From NCBI RefSeq assembly GCF_000424005.1, contig NZ_AUJB01000008.1, positions 1 to 64,000 on the forward strand: a stretch of 64,000 bases of DNA, written 5' to 3'. Under the pieces are notes generated by a model that was given only the letters and a program-made list of their open reading frames with translations, was not told where the DNA came from and did not search any database. This document shows positions 33,397-43,264 of this stretch, in pieces. Each line of letters begins with the position of its first letter. The stretch's first letter is position 1. Both the position numbers and the translations under genes were made by a program. The stretch comes from Pseudobutyrivibrio ruminis CF1b (GTDB taxonomy: Bacteria; Bacillota; Clostridia; Lachnospirales; Lachnospiraceae).

Positions 33397-35160
33397 ATGA
33401 CTCAGTCACGTACACACAACTGTAACGAGCTTCGTCTTTCAGATGCTGGCAAGCAGGTTACTTTAGTTGGTTGGTTCGAAAACATTAGAAAGGTGTCTAA
33501 GAATCTTGGATTCGTTATCCTTCGTGATTTCTATGGCACTACACAGATAGTTGTTGAGACAGAAGAGATGATGGCTGTTATCGATTCTGTTAATAAGGAA
33601 TCTACAATCTCTGTTACTGGAGAGGTTCGTGAGCGTTCTTCTAAGAACACAGAGCTTCCAACTGGTGAGATTGAGGTCGTTCCTACATCAATTGAGATTC
33701 TTGGAAAGTGTACTCACAACGAGCTTCCATTCGAGATTAATCGTTCAAAGGAAGCTGACGAGAATACACGTCTTAAATATCGTTATCTTGATCTTCGTAA
33801 CCCAGAGGTTAAGAGCAAGATTATCCTTCGTAGCAAGATCGTAGCAGAGCTTCGTGCTTCTATGATTGCTCACGATTTCATGGAGATTACTACTCCAATT
33901 CTTACATGCTCATCACCTGAGGGTGCTCGTGATTACCTTGTTCCAGCTCGTAATCACCCAGGAAAGTTCTATGCACTTCCACAGGCACCACAGCAGTTCA
34001 AGCAGATTCTCATGGCATCTGGTTTTGACAGATACTTCCAGATTGCACCATGTTTCCGTGATGAGGATGCTCGTGCAGACCGTTCTCCAGGAGAGTTCTA
34101 TCAGCTTGATATGGAGATGGCATTTGCATCTCAGGAAGATGTCTTCGCAGTTATCGAGGATGTACTTCCACCTATCTTTGCTAAGTATGGCGTTTACAAT
34201 TCAGCTTCTACAGCTCCATTTGTACGCATTCCATATCTTGAGTCAATGGACAAGTACGGTTCAGATAAGCCAGATCTTCGTATTGACCTCGTTCTTCAGG
34301 ACGCTACAGAGGTTATGGCTGATTGTGGATTCGGTCCATTCGAGGGCAATGTTGTTAAGGCTATCGTTGTTGATGGCCTCAACGCTACACGTAAGCAGAT
34401 TGATGCTATGATCGCTGAGGTAGAGGTTGCTACAGCTCAGAAGACATACTGGTTCAAGCTTGATGAGAATGGTGAAATCGTTGGTGGTATCGCTAAGTTC
34501 CTTCAGGAGAGAAAGCAGGCAGTCATCGATGCACTTGGTCTTAAGCCAGGCGATTTCGTTGGTCTTGCAGCAGGTCCACTTCTCGTTGCTCAGAAGACAG
34601 CTGGTGTATTCAGAAAGCTTCTCGGTGCAGCTGCAGAAGGTCACATGAAGAAGGATACTTACGAGTTCTGCTGGATCGTTGATTTCCCAATGTACGAAAT
34701 CGGCGAGGAGTCAGGCGAGCTCGAGTTCTGCCATAACCCATTCTCTATGCCACAGGGCGGAATGGATGCTCTTAAGAATAAGGCGCCACTTGATATTTTA
34801 GCTTACCAGTACGACTTAGTATGTAACGGCGTAGAGCTTTCATCAGGTGCTATCAGAAACCATGATCCAGAGATCATGATTGAGGCATTCAAGCTTGTAG
34901 GTCTTGGTGAGGATGATGTTAAGGCTAAGTTCCCAGCTATGTACAATGCATTCACATATGGTGCACCACCACACGGCGGTATCGCTCCAGGTGTAGACCG
35001 TATGGTTATGCTTATCGCTGGTGAGGAAGCTATCCGCGAGGTTATTCCTTTCCCAATGAACAAGAACGCACAGGATATCATGATGGATGCTCCTGCAACA
35101 GTAGAGCAGAAGCAGCTTGACGATGTACACATCGCAATCGTGATGCCAAAAGAGGATTAA
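33397..35160 (+). CDS. aspS: Aspartyl-tRNA synthetase
   Basis: Class II synthetase of 587 residues, the bacterial length with the inserted GAD domain. The N-terminal OB fold binds the anticodon (VTLVGWFENIRKVSKNLGF). Motif 2 is FRDEDARADRSPGEFYQLDMEM and motif 3 is GIAPGVDRMVMLIAG near the C-terminus (both given in part). GAGGAG precedes the ATG. It stands alone between two terminators. Whether it is discriminating (Asp only) or also serves tRNA-Asn is not decided here. Confidence 0.97.
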   Translation: MTQSRTHNCNELRLSDAGKQVTLVGWFENIRKVSKNLGFVILRDFYGTTQIVVETEEMMAVIDSVNKESTISVTGEVRERSSKNTELPTGEIEVVPTSIEILGKCTHNELPFEINRSKEADENTRLKYRYLDLRNPEVKSKIILRSKIVAELRASMIAHDFMEITTPILTCSSPEGARDYLVPARNHPGKFYALPQAPQQFKQILMASGFDRYFQIAPCFRDEDARADRSPGEFYQLDMEMAFASQEDVFAVIEDVLPPIFAKYGVYNSASTAPFVRIPYLESMDKYGSDKPDLRIDLVLQDATEVMADCGFGPFEGNVVKAIVVDGLNATRKQIDAMIAEVEVATAQKTYWFKLDENGEIVGGIAKFLQERKQAVIDALGLKPGDFVGLAAGPLLVAQKTAGVFRKLLGAAAEGHMKKDTYEFCWIVDFPMYEIGEESGELEFCHNPFSMPQGGMDALKNKAPLDILAYQYDLVCNGVELSSGAIRNHDPEIMIEAFKLVGLGEDDVKAKFPAMYNAFTYGAPPHGGIAPGVDRMVMLIAGEEAIREVIPFPMNKNAQDIMMDAPATVEQKQLDDVHIAIVMPKED

Positions 35161-35170
35161 TAAAGAAAAT

Positions 35171-35206
35171 AAAATTGGCTACCAACTTTAGTTGGTAGCC
35201 AATTTT
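35171..35206. terminator. Bidirectional terminator between aspS and the ECF gene
   Basis: A perfect 16-bp stem, 35171-35186 with 35191-35206, A-rich on the left and T-rich on the right, with a TTTA loop. It works on both strands. The stop codon of the minus-strand ECF gene (35188-35190) is inside the loop. Confidence 0.92.
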
Positions 35207-35754
35207 TTTATGAACGGATAAAGAATAGTTGAAATGACAACTCCGAACACACCCTGAATGATATTTGGTACGATGCCTGCCAGGGAGGCGATAACTCCAG
35301 CTGAAATAGATGTGTGATTTACAACTGAGAGCATGAATATTTCGAAGATGAAATATCCAAGCACCATGACAGCCTCGCCTGCGATTCCAGAAATAATTAG
35401 GGTAGGTAGCTCAGTTTTATTACTGAGTAATCTGGAAAGTGTTTTGAATACCACGTATCCAACGAGGGCTGTCAGTGCCTTGATAACGAATGTGGCTGGA
35501 ACATAAATGAAATAGCCGCCAATCAAATCTGAAAGAGCTGAGCCAATGCCTGCTGCCAGGGCGCCCCAAAGAGGTCCAAGCAAAAGGCCAGATAATAATA
35601 CAAAACCGTCGCCTGGGTGAATGTAGCCCATGGTAGGTGTTGGGACTTTTATAATCATTGTGCCCACACAGGTAAGTGCTGCCATCAGTGCTGCGATGAT
35701 AACTTTTCTTGTTTCAATTCTGTTTGCTGAGTAATGTGTTGCTGAGCTATCCAT
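35188..35754 (-). CDS. ECF transporter S component, possibly for vitamin B6
   Basis: A 188-residue membrane protein with six helices, substrate-binding S component of an energy-coupling-factor vitamin transporter (KVIIAALMAALTCVGT; GYIHPGDGFVLLSGLLLGP; GIGSALSDLIGGYF). The start with AGGAGG upstream is preferred to one nine codons earlier. The shared EcfA/EcfT module is not in the window. It is divergent from a MocR/PdxR-type regulator, which in known genomes points to pyridoxine uptake. This substrate assignment is inference from context. Confidence 0.82.
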   Translation of the reverse strand: MDSSATHYSANRIETRKVIIAALMAALTCVGTMIIKVPTPTMGYIHPGDGFVLLSGLLLGPLWGALAAGIGSALSDLIGGYFIYVPATFVIKALTALVGYVVFKTLSRLLSNKTELPTLIISGIAGEAVMVLGYFIFEIFMLSVVNHTSISAGVIASLAGIVPNIIQGVFGVVISTILYPFIKKLATN

Positions 35755-35829
35755 GATGTTCCTCCTAAACTCAAATGCCAAATAAATACCGATTAAAAAG
35801 AAATGCTTTCTTTTTTGTTATGTTGGGGC

Positions 35830-35835
35830 TATAAT
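35830..35835 (+). promoter_or_regulatory. Possible -10 box in the ECF/MocR intergenic region
   Basis: TATAAT lies in the 138-base divergent region, 58 bases before the MocR gene. The -35 (TTTCTT) is poor, as expected for an activator-dependent or weak promoter. Confidence 0.4.
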
Positions 35836-35892
35836 ACCACCAAACTGATACCTAAAAAATGGACAAAAATAGATAAAAAATAGGGGACAGAT

Positions 35893-37197
35893 ATGAAGGT
35901 ATATGAAAAGGTCTACAATTATTACATTGAGCAGATGAAGGAAGGCACCCTGAAAAAGGGTGATAAAATCCCGTCTTTAAGGGAAACAGAGGGGATTTTG
36001 GATGTGAGCCGAACCTCGGTGGAAACAGGATATATGCAGCTGGCAGCAGATGGATATATTTATTCTGTGGAGAAGGTGGGATTTTTTGTTTCAGAGATGG
36101 CAGAGCAACTTTCTGTCATAGATAAAAACAACCAAAGTCAGTCAAAAGAATCAAATCAGAAAAAGTCCAAAGCGAAACCTGTGGCAAAGTACGATCTTGC
36201 CACTATCGGAGAGGACAAAAGAAGTTCCTGCCTGGATTTGTGGAGACGTTACATGAAATCTGCCCTGAGACAGGAAGAGAGACTACTTACCTATGCCAAG
36301 AATCAGGGTGAGGATGACCTTCGAGAAGAAATCGCCAGCTATGTTAGAAAGAACAGAAATATCATTTGTTCCCCAGAGGATATAGTAATCGGTGCTGGTT
36401 TCCAGAGTCTTCTTATTATCCTGATGGGACTTCTTGATGGTGAGAAGAGCATATCATTCCCTACCAGGAACTTCTCAGATGGTGCTGCGGTATTTAGCAA
36501 CGGAGGCTATGAAGTCAGCTACAGAAACAAAGAAAGTCATGTGATTTATGTAACCCCATCCTACATGACCAAGTGGGGAGAAATCATGACAATGAAGCGT
36601 CGTCGCGAGCTGATAGAGCATGCCCAAAAGAACGACCATCTGATAATAGAGGATGACTATCAGAATGAATTTGTATTTTCCAGCAAGCCAACACCTAGTT
36701 TGTATGCCATGACAGGTGGTGACAGAGTAGCCTTCTTAGGTTCTTTTTCACGAATCCTTTTACCTAGTGTCCGTATAAGTTTCCTTATACTTCCTAAGGG
36801 ATATCGCGACCGATATGCTCAGATGCAAACCCTCTATAACCAGACAGCATCAAAGGCGGAGCAGATAGCCCTGACCCAGTTCCTCCGTGATGGTCACCTT
36901 AACAGACATATCAAAAAGACTGCCAGACTATACGAGGATAAAAGAAAAAAATTCCATGACCTGCTAAAAAAATATTTCAAAGATGATTCGGAAATCTATA
37001 TGGGAAACAGTGGAATGGAGATAGGCCTTGTTATCCATAAACCTAATCTCTCTGCTAAAATCAAAGCTTCAGGAGTGGATGTGTATATTGTAGATGAAGG
37101 GGAAGAAACCACTACACTGTTATTGTCCTGTGGTATTATTGAAGAAAGTGAAATGGAGGCTGCAATTAAAAAATTATATATAGGTTTACAAAAATAG
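35893..37197 (+). CDS. MocR/PdxR-type GntR regulator with a changed PLP lysine
   Basis: A 434-residue regulator. Residues 1-70 are a GntR winged helix (KKGDKIPSLRETEGILDVSRTSV, in part), followed by a Lys/Ser-rich linker and an aminotransferase-like domain from about 100. Fold type I marks are IIEDDYQNEF (the PLP-ring aspartate) and TPSYMTKWGEIM. In the Schiff-base site, normally (S/T)FSK, the sequence reads GSFSRILLPSVRIS with Arg at 287. It can therefore not form the internal aldimine with PLP. It probably regulates the divergent ECF gene. No other defect is visible. Confidence 0.9.
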   Translation: MKVYEKVYNYYIEQMKEGTLKKGDKIPSLRETEGILDVSRTSVETGYMQLAADGYIYSVEKVGFFVSEMAEQLSVIDKNNQSQSKESNQKKSKAKPVAKYDLATIGEDKRSSCLDLWRRYMKSALRQEERLLTYAKNQGEDDLREEIASYVRKNRNIICSPEDIVIGAGFQSLLIILMGLLDGEKSISFPTRNFSDGAAVFSNGGYEVSYRNKESHVIYVTPSYMTKWGEIMTMKRRRELIEHAQKNDHLIIEDDYQNEFVFSSKPTPSLYAMTGGDRVAFLGSFSRILLPSVRISFLILPKGYRDRYAQMQTLYNQTASKAEQIALTQFLRDGHLNRHIKKTARLYEDKRKKFHDLLKKYFKDDSEIYMGNSGMEIGLVIHKPNLSAKIKASGVDVYIVDEGEETTTLLLSCGIIEESEMEAAIKKLYIGLQK

Positions 37198-37263
37198 TTT
37201 AGTGTGGTAGAGTGATAAAGTAATAAAGCAATGGAACTAAAAAGAAATGAGGAGAGTATAAAT

Positions 37264-38103
37264 ATGAGGAAGAAGATTATTGCATTACTTTTATCAGCTT
37301 CTATGATGGCAGCGTCTTTTGTAGCATGTGGTTCTAAGGGACCTAATGACTCTGGCGACACAGCTTCAGCTCCACAGCCTGAGGAGACAGCCACAGAAAG
37401 TGATGTGGCATATATCCAGGGCAAGGGTACTCTTTTAGTGGGTATCACTGATTTCGCACCAATGGATTATAAGGATGATGGGGGAGAGTGGATCGGCTTT
37501 GACGCAGATTTGGCAAAGAAGGTCGCTGAGAATTTAGGCGTAGAAGTAGAGTTTGTGGAAATCGATTGGGACAATAAAATCTTAGAGCTTCAGAATAAAT
37601 CAATCGATGTTGTATGGAATGGCATGACACTTACACCTGAGGTTACCAGCTCAATGGAATGCTCAAAGGCATACCTTAACAACGCTCAGGTAGTTGTAGT
37701 TCCTGCTGATAAGGCAGATTCAATCAGGACTGCAGAGGATGCAGCAGCACTTAGCTTTGCAGTAGAGTCTGGTTCAGCAGGTGAGGCAGCAGCAGAGGAG
37801 AACGGTTTCGATTATGTAGCTGTTAAGTCTCAGGCTGATGCAGTTATGGAAGTAGCTGCTGGTACATCAGAGGCTTGCATCATTGACCTTCTTATGGCAG
37901 GTGCAATGATTGGTGAGGGTACAAGCTATCCAAACCTTGCACACACAGTAGAGCTTACTACAGAGGAATACGGCATTGGTTGCCGCAAGGGATCTGATTT
38001 AGCAAAATATATTAATGAGCAGCTCAAGACACTTTACGATGATGGAACAATGACTGACATTGCCACAGAGTACGGTGTACAAGAAGCAGTAGTGGCTCAG
38101 TAA
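37264..38103 (+). CDS. Amino-acid ABC transporter substrate-binding lipoprotein
   Basis: A 279-residue family 3 solute-binding protein. Lipobox FVAC with Cys at about 23, then a short disordered linker. The binding core starts GTLLVGITDFAPMDYKDDGGEWIGFDADLAKKVAENL (given in part: LLVGITDFAPMDY and WIGFDADLAKKV). It belongs with the permease and ATPase genes that follow at 15- and 11-base gaps. The ligand is a polar amino acid, not further defined. GAGGAG precedes the ATG 9 bases off. Confidence 0.93.
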   Translation: MRKKIIALLLSASMMAASFVACGSKGPNDSGDTASAPQPEETATESDVAYIQGKGTLLVGITDFAPMDYKDDGGEWIGFDADLAKKVAENLGVEVEFVEIDWDNKILELQNKSIDVVWNGMTLTPEVTSSMECSKAYLNNAQVVVVPADKADSIRTAEDAAALSFAVESGSAGEAAAEENGFDYVAVKSQADAVMEVAAGTSEACIIDLLMAGAMIGEGTSYPNLAHTVELTTEEYGIGCRKGSDLAKYINEQLKTLYDDGTMTDIATEYGVQEAVVAQ

Positions 38104-38118
38104 TTCAAAGGAAGAAAT

Positions 38119-38775
38119 ATGTTTACAACAGTTACGATGTCTTTATTTGAGGGTTTCTTAGGAACCCTCAAATTGTTTAGTTTAACACTTTTATTTTCAC
38201 TGCCACTTGGACTTATCATAAGCTTTGGCTCCATGAGTAAGAGTCCCATTATCAGATGGCCTATCAGATTTATCATCTGGGTTGTTAGAGGAACTCCACT
38301 TATGCTGCAGCTTTTGGTTATCTTTTACGGCCCAGGTATCTTCTTTGGTGCCAATCTTTGGGGCTCAGGAGATGGTGGAAGATTTACAGCAGCCTTAGTT
38401 GCATTTGTATTCAACTACGCCTGCTATTTCAGTGAAATCTTTAGAGGAGGAATCCAGTCTATCCCAAAGGGACAGTACGAGGCAGCTGCAGTACTTGGTC
38501 TCACCAAGTCTCAGACTTTCTTTAAGATTGTGCTTCTTCAGGTAGTGAAGAGAATTGTTCCACCTATTTCAAATGAGGTAATCACTCTCGTAAAGGATAC
38601 ATCCCTTGCAAGAGTTATCGCATTCTACGAAATCATCTGGGAAGGTGAGCGATTCATCAAGAGTGCCGGTATCATCTGGCCACTTTTCTACACAGGTGCA
38701 TTCTACCTTATTTTCAGTGGATTACTTACATTGTTGTTTGGATACATTGAAAAGAAACTTGATTACTTTAAATAA
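38119..38775 (+). CDS. Amino-acid ABC transporter permease
   Basis: A 218-residue HisM/GlnP-type membrane protein with five helices. The EAA loop that contacts the ATPase is QYEAAAVLGLTKSQTFFKIVLLQ (shown in part: EAAAVLGLTKSQTFFKIVL), and WVVRGTPLMLQLLV is the family signature. It should form a homodimer in the membrane. AAGGAAG precedes the start. Second gene of the three-gene transporter operon. Confidence 0.94.
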   Translation: MFTTVTMSLFEGFLGTLKLFSLTLLFSLPLGLIISFGSMSKSPIIRWPIRFIIWVVRGTPLMLQLLVIFYGPGIFFGANLWGSGDGGRFTAALVAFVFNYACYFSEIFRGGIQSIPKGQYEAAAVLGLTKSQTFFKIVLLQVVKRIVPPISNEVITLVKDTSLARVIAFYEIIWEGERFIKSAGIIWPLFYTGAFYLIFSGLLTLLFGYIEKKLDYFK

Positions 38776-38786
38776 TTTGGAGTGTT

Positions 38787-39539
38787 ATGGCTATTTTAGA
38801 GGTTAATGATTTAAAAAAGAAATTTGATAATATAGAGATTCTTAAGGGAATCACTTTTTCCATGGAAAAGGGTGAGACTCTGTCCATTCTTGGAAGCTCA
38901 GGCTCTGGAAAGACTACTTTGCTTCGCTGTCTGAATTTCCTTGAGACTCCTAACGAGGGTACCATAACTGTAAATGGTAACTGCCTGTTTGACGCAAAAA
39001 ATGGTCCTCTAAGAGATGGGGATTTACGAGAAAAGCGTCTTCACTTTGGAATGGTGTTCCAGCAGTTTAATCTGTTTCCACAGTATACAGCTCTTGAAAA
39101 TGTTACTCTAGCTCCAAAGCTAGAGGGCAGAGGAAAATCTCAGGAGGAGATTGTAGAAAATGGCAAGCGTCTTCTTGAAAAGATGGGACTTGGGGACAGA
39201 ATGAACAATTACCCACACCAGCTTTCAGGTGGTCAGCAGCAGCGTGTAGCCATTGCAAGAGCATTGGCACTTCGCCCTGATATACTCTGTTTCGACGAGC
39301 CTACCAGCGCCCTTGATCCAGAGCTTACAGGTGAGGTACTTAAGGTAATTAAGGAGCTTGCTGAGCAGCACACAACAATGATTATTGTTACCCACGAAAT
39401 CGGATTTGCCAGGGATGTTTCTGACAAAATCATCTTTATGGATGATGGCGTTATCGCTGATGAAGGCACCCCTGATCAGGTCATAGATAATCCTTCAAAT
39501 GAGAGGACGAGACAGTTTTTGGCTAATTATTTAAAGTAA
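38787..39539 (+). CDS. Amino-acid ABC transporter ATP-binding protein (GlnQ-type)
   Basis: A 250-residue ABC ATPase. Walker A is GSSGSGKTT (residues 34-42), Q-loop FQQFNLFPQYT, signature LSGGQQQRVAIARAL, and Walker B ILCFDEPTSALDPE, followed by the switch histidine in VTHE. It drives uptake with the permease encoded before it. The gap to putP is 19 bases, so putP may belong to the same transcript. Confidence 0.95.
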   Translation: MAILEVNDLKKKFDNIEILKGITFSMEKGETLSILGSSGSGKTTLLRCLNFLETPNEGTITVNGNCLFDAKNGPLRDGDLREKRLHFGMVFQQFNLFPQYTALENVTLAPKLEGRGKSQEEIVENGKRLLEKMGLGDRMNNYPHQLSGGQQQRVAIARALALRPDILCFDEPTSALDPELTGEVLKVIKELAEQHTTMIIVTHEIGFARDVSDKIIFMDDGVIADEGTPDQVIDNPSNERTRQFLANYLK

Positions 39540-39558
39540 TTTAAGAAGGGAGATTTAT

Positions 39559-41073
39559 ATGGCAACATTAGGTATCGTAATTGCGATAGTGATTTACCTT
39601 GCGGCACTTTTGATTATGGGCGCCACATTTGCCAAGGAAAATCACACAGTTGGAGATTATTATTTAGGCGGACGAAAGCTTGGCCCCTTTGTAACAGCTA
39701 TGAGTGCGGAGGCATCTGACATGTCTTCATGGCTTTTGATGGGACTTCCTGGAGTAGCCTATGCCACTGGTATTTGCGATGTTTTCTGGACGGCGCTTGG
39801 ACTTGGAATTGGAACTTACGTTAACTGGTTACTGGTGGCGAAGAGACTTCGAAAGTATTCTGAAAAGAATAATTCAGTTACAATACCGGATTTCTTTGAG
39901 AATCGTTTCAGAGATAAGAGTCATACACTGATGCTTATATCTTCTTTAATCATAGTAGTTTTCTTTGTACCATATGTTGGTTCAGGATTTGCTGCCTGCG
40001 GAAAGCTTTTCTCATCGCTGTTTGGACTTGATTATACAATTGCTATGATTGCCTCAGCAGCTGTTATCATCGGATACACAGCTACAGGTGGATTTATGGC
40101 AGCATCTGTTACAGACTTTATTCAGTCAATCATTATGACAATCGCTCTTATAGCAGTTGTTTGCTTTGGTCTTTCAACTGTTGATGGAATCAGCACTGTA
40201 AGCACTTACTCAAATTCATTGGACGGATATATCAGCCTTACAGCAATGCATGATTTCGAGACAGTCAGCCGTGTTTCCTATGGTGGCATTATCACTATAA
40301 TTTCAACAATGGCATGGGGACTTGGATACTTTGGAATGCCTCATATCCTTCTCAGATTTATGGCTATCGAGAACCCAGAGAAGATTAAGCTTAGCCGTCG
40401 CATTTCTACTGTTTGGGTATTCATCGCCATGGGCGTAGCTATTTTCATCGGTGTAATGACAAGAACTATGGTACATGAGGGAGCAATCGGAGAGCTTGCA
40501 GATTCAGAGAGAGCTATTGTTATCATCGCACAGACACTTGCAGAGCACAGCTTTATAGCATCTCTATTGGCAGGTGTTATATTAGCAGGTATTCTTGCCT
40601 GTACAATGTCCACCTGTGATTCACAGATGCTTGCTGCTTCATCCTCAGTATCAGAAAATATTCTTCATGAGACCTTCGGAATCAATCTTTCTGAGCACAT
40701 GCAGATGGTTATGGCGAGGGTGGTACTTGTTATCATTGCCGCCATTGGTGTTATCATAGCAAGAGACCCTAACAGCTCAGTATTTGGTATCGTATCCTTT
40801 GCATGGGCAGGCTTTGGAGCAGCCTTTGGACCAATTATGCTTCTGGCCCTGTTCTGGAAAAGAGCAAACAAATATGGCGCTATCGCAGGTATGATTGGCG
40901 GTGGTGTGATGATATTTGTATGGAAATTTGGTATCAAACCACTTGGAGGAATCTTCGGAATCTACGAGCTTCTTCCAGCATTCATCATAGCTTTAATCCT
41001 TTGCGTGGTAGTAAGTCTTCTTACACCTGCTCCAGAAAAGGAGATAGTAGAGGAGTTTGAATCCATAAGATAA
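39559..41073 (+). CDS. putP: Sodium/proline symporter
   Basis: A 504-residue sodium:solute symporter with about 13 membrane helices. The N-terminal segments YYLGGRKLGPFVTAMSAEASDMSSWLLMGLPG (here in part) and the GYFGMPHILLRFMAI motif are typical of PutP. It takes up proline with sodium, either as an osmolyte or a nutrient. AAGGGAG lies before the ATG. The nearness of the amino-acid ABC operon fits joint control. Confidence 0.92.
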   Translation: MATLGIVIAIVIYLAALLIMGATFAKENHTVGDYYLGGRKLGPFVTAMSAEASDMSSWLLMGLPGVAYATGICDVFWTALGLGIGTYVNWLLVAKRLRKYSEKNNSVTIPDFFENRFRDKSHTLMLISSLIIVVFFVPYVGSGFAACGKLFSSLFGLDYTIAMIASAAVIIGYTATGGFMAASVTDFIQSIIMTIALIAVVCFGLSTVDGISTVSTYSNSLDGYISLTAMHDFETVSRVSYGGIITIISTMAWGLGYFGMPHILLRFMAIENPEKIKLSRRISTVWVFIAMGVAIFIGVMTRTMVHEGAIGELADSERAIVIIAQTLAEHSFIASLLAGVILAGILACTMSTCDSQMLAASSSVSENILHETFGINLSEHMQMVMARVVLVIIAAIGVIIARDPNSSVFGIVSFAWAGFGAAFGPIMLLALFWKRANKYGAIAGMIGGGVMIFVWKFGIKPLGGIFGIYELLPAFIIALILCVVVSLLTPAPEKEIVEEFESIR

Positions 41074-41084
41074 AATAAAAAATT

Positions 41085-41132
41085 AAGAGCCGGTTAGATA
41101 CCCTTTTAAAATGGTATCCAACTGGCTCTTAT
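41085..41132. terminator. Bidirectional terminator between putP and the EAL gene
   Basis: A long stem (41085-41130) that starts AAGAGCC and ends GGCTCTT, with GATACC/GGTATC inside, A-rich upstream and T-rich downstream. It serves both convergent genes. Confidence 0.88.
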
Positions 41133-43031
41133 TTATTGTTCGTTGCAATATTTTATAAATTCATTAATTGGAATAGGCTTTGAATAGAAGTATCCCTGCA
41201 AATAATCACAGCCTATATCACGCATTTTTATGGCCATCTCTGCATTTTCGATTCCCTCCGCTGTGATTTCAAATCCACTCTTTTTAAAGGCTGTTATTTC
41301 ACTTGGAAGAATTTCGCCAGGCTTTTTGCAGTAATCCCACACAAGGCTCTTATCCAGCTTAATATTTATAAATGGTGTTTTGCGTATGCGATATATGTTT
41401 GAATAGCCTGTGCCATAATCATCTAAAACAAATCTAAAACCGCTTTTATTAAGTAAGGCAATTTGTTTTTCAATCATGTATTCATCTACAAATGCCTCCT
41501 CTGTGATTTCTAGATGAATGAATTCAGCATCCAGATTGTTGTCCCTGACAAATGTGGTAAGGCTTTGCTCCAAATCATTTCTCATTAGCTGTATAGGTGA
41601 CAGATTTACATTTATAAATGAAAGACCAAGTGCTCTGAATTCTGGAAGGTTTGCGTATTCACAGCATATTCTGAATACCTGCTTTCCAAGCTGATTGATT
41701 TTACCGTTTCTTTCAGCGATAGGAATGAATTCTCCAGGATAAAGTAAATCACCTGATGAATTTCTGATTCTAGAAAGAGCTTCAGCGCCTACCACCTTAC
41801 CTGTTTTGCTGTTTACAATTGGCTGGAGGAATACTTCCACTTCATTGTTATCAATAGCAAATTCCAAAGAACGCTTCATGTCGTTTTGGGCAACGATATT
41901 ATTGATATCAGCATTTTCTATAGTTATAAGCTCGTTATCAATAATTTTGTTTGGATTAGAATATGCGATGTTAAAAATACGAAGCAGGATATCCATAGGT
42001 AAGTTCTTTTCGGTCAGAGTAATGGCAGTTCCACCTATATCCCAGTATATTTCTGTATTCATGGAAATCCATGGCTGCTGGAATCTGTATAGTAGCTTTG
42101 AGTAAATCTGTGGCCATTCAGAAGGCTTGGAGCCAAAGATTATAAAACTACCTGCATCATTGTAGAATATCAGATTAGAAGGAAATTCCTTCCTGAGGTA
42201 GTTTTGTATCAAATACAGACCCTGATTTGTTTGGGCAAGACCATAGAGCTCCAGCTTATCTGTAAAATTTTTAATACCAAACACTAATGCATTAATAGAT
42301 TTTTTATTATAAAGCTCTGTTATGTAATCCCTTAAGCCAACCCTGTTGAAAATAAATGTTCTTTCAATTAGGTATAAATCAGGATTTTCAAATCCTAAAA
42401 AGAGTACTATAAACGATGTAAGGGTAAAGATATTCTCCAAAAGCAGGCTTGGGAAAGCATATCTGACAAAAAGCCCAATAGAAAGCATCGTATTACAGCC
42501 AACAAGAATTTCCCATTCCCTACGCCTAATTAGTAGATGTCGCTGCTTGATAATAAGAAGGAACGACAAGAGGATATATATAGCATAGATAAAATAAAGA
42601 ACATTGTATAATACACTGGCGTGATAGCCCTCATCATCTATGTAATAAAACCAATGTGTCCAGGAACTGGTCACTACAATGACATCACCAAAAATCATTG
42701 GCAATGTAATCAGATAGCGCTTAAATCCGTGTTCATATAAAGTTACATTTAAAACATTGGCTGTAAATATATGAAAAAGGAAGGCACATGCAAAGAAGGC
42801 AACAAAATAGGCACTATTCAAGACATAAAGAAAAGCATCATGATAGAACTCATCATGCATATCTGCCCAGGAAGAAATAATGTCTAAGGACATACATAGA
42901 CATATTGCAGATGTAAGGTATACAAATATGAGATTTTTCTTTACTGGCAATCTTGGTAGCGAAACGTAATGACCGATTAATACTGCCATTATCATTAAGC
43001 TAGGGATTACATAACTAAAAGTCCAAACCAT
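41133..43031 (-). CDS. Membrane EAL-domain c-di-GMP phosphodiesterase with a degenerate GGDEF
   Basis: A 632-residue protein. Residues 1-225 hold seven or so membrane helices, a histidine-kinase-like 7TM sensor layout. A decayed GGDEF domain follows (YNDAGSFIIF in place of the active site), then an EAL domain from about 375. EAL residues are intact: GAEALSR, NVNLSPIQL, HLEITEEAF, LDDYGTGYSN, IKLDKSL, TAEGIE and LQGYFYSKP. It should hydrolyse c-di-GMP. The ATG used has GGAAGGG upstream; a TTG five codons earlier covers that box. Ends at a bidirectional terminator. Confidence 0.9.
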   Translation of the reverse strand: MVWTFSYVIPSLMIMAVLIGHYVSLPRLPVKKNLIFVYLTSAICLCMSLDIISSWADMHDEFYHDAFLYVLNSAYFVAFFACAFLFHIFTANVLNVTLYEHGFKRYLITLPMIFGDVIVVTSSWTHWFYYIDDEGYHASVLYNVLYFIYAIYILLSFLLIIKQRHLLIRRREWEILVGCNTMLSIGLFVRYAFPSLLLENIFTLTSFIVLFLGFENPDLYLIERTFIFNRVGLRDYITELYNKKSINALVFGIKNFTDKLELYGLAQTNQGLYLIQNYLRKEFPSNLIFYNDAGSFIIFGSKPSEWPQIYSKLLYRFQQPWISMNTEIYWDIGGTAITLTEKNLPMDILLRIFNIAYSNPNKIIDNELITIENADINNIVAQNDMKRSLEFAIDNNEVEVFLQPIVNSKTGKVVGAEALSRIRNSSGDLLYPGEFIPIAERNGKINQLGKQVFRICCEYANLPEFRALGLSFINVNLSPIQLMRNDLEQSLTTFVRDNNLDAEFIHLEITEEAFVDEYMIEKQIALLNKSGFRFVLDDYGTGYSNIYRIRKTPFINIKLDKSLVWDYCKKPGEILPSEITAFKKSGFEITAEGIENAEMAIKMRDIGCDYLQGYFYSKPIPINEFIKYCNEQ

Positions 43032-43264
43032 AGGGGTCCCTTCCAAATACTAAGCATACCATCAGCCATTATCACCACTAATCTGATGATACACTTTATT
43101 TGTGAACAAAACGTAGTATTATTATGCCCATATAAAGAAAAGAATCGTAAGAGTTTTACATAATTATCAAAAATTGAACACGATTAAATCAAATATTAAA
43201 TAGATTTATTTTGTACCATCTAATAATATGTTCAAAGATAAAGAAGAGAAGGATGATATAAGGT

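Noticed and set aside
43047-43264. Regulatory site between the EAL and MATE genes
   Set aside because: The stretch is AT-rich with weak partial repeats; no promoter with good spacing or convincing palindrome was found.
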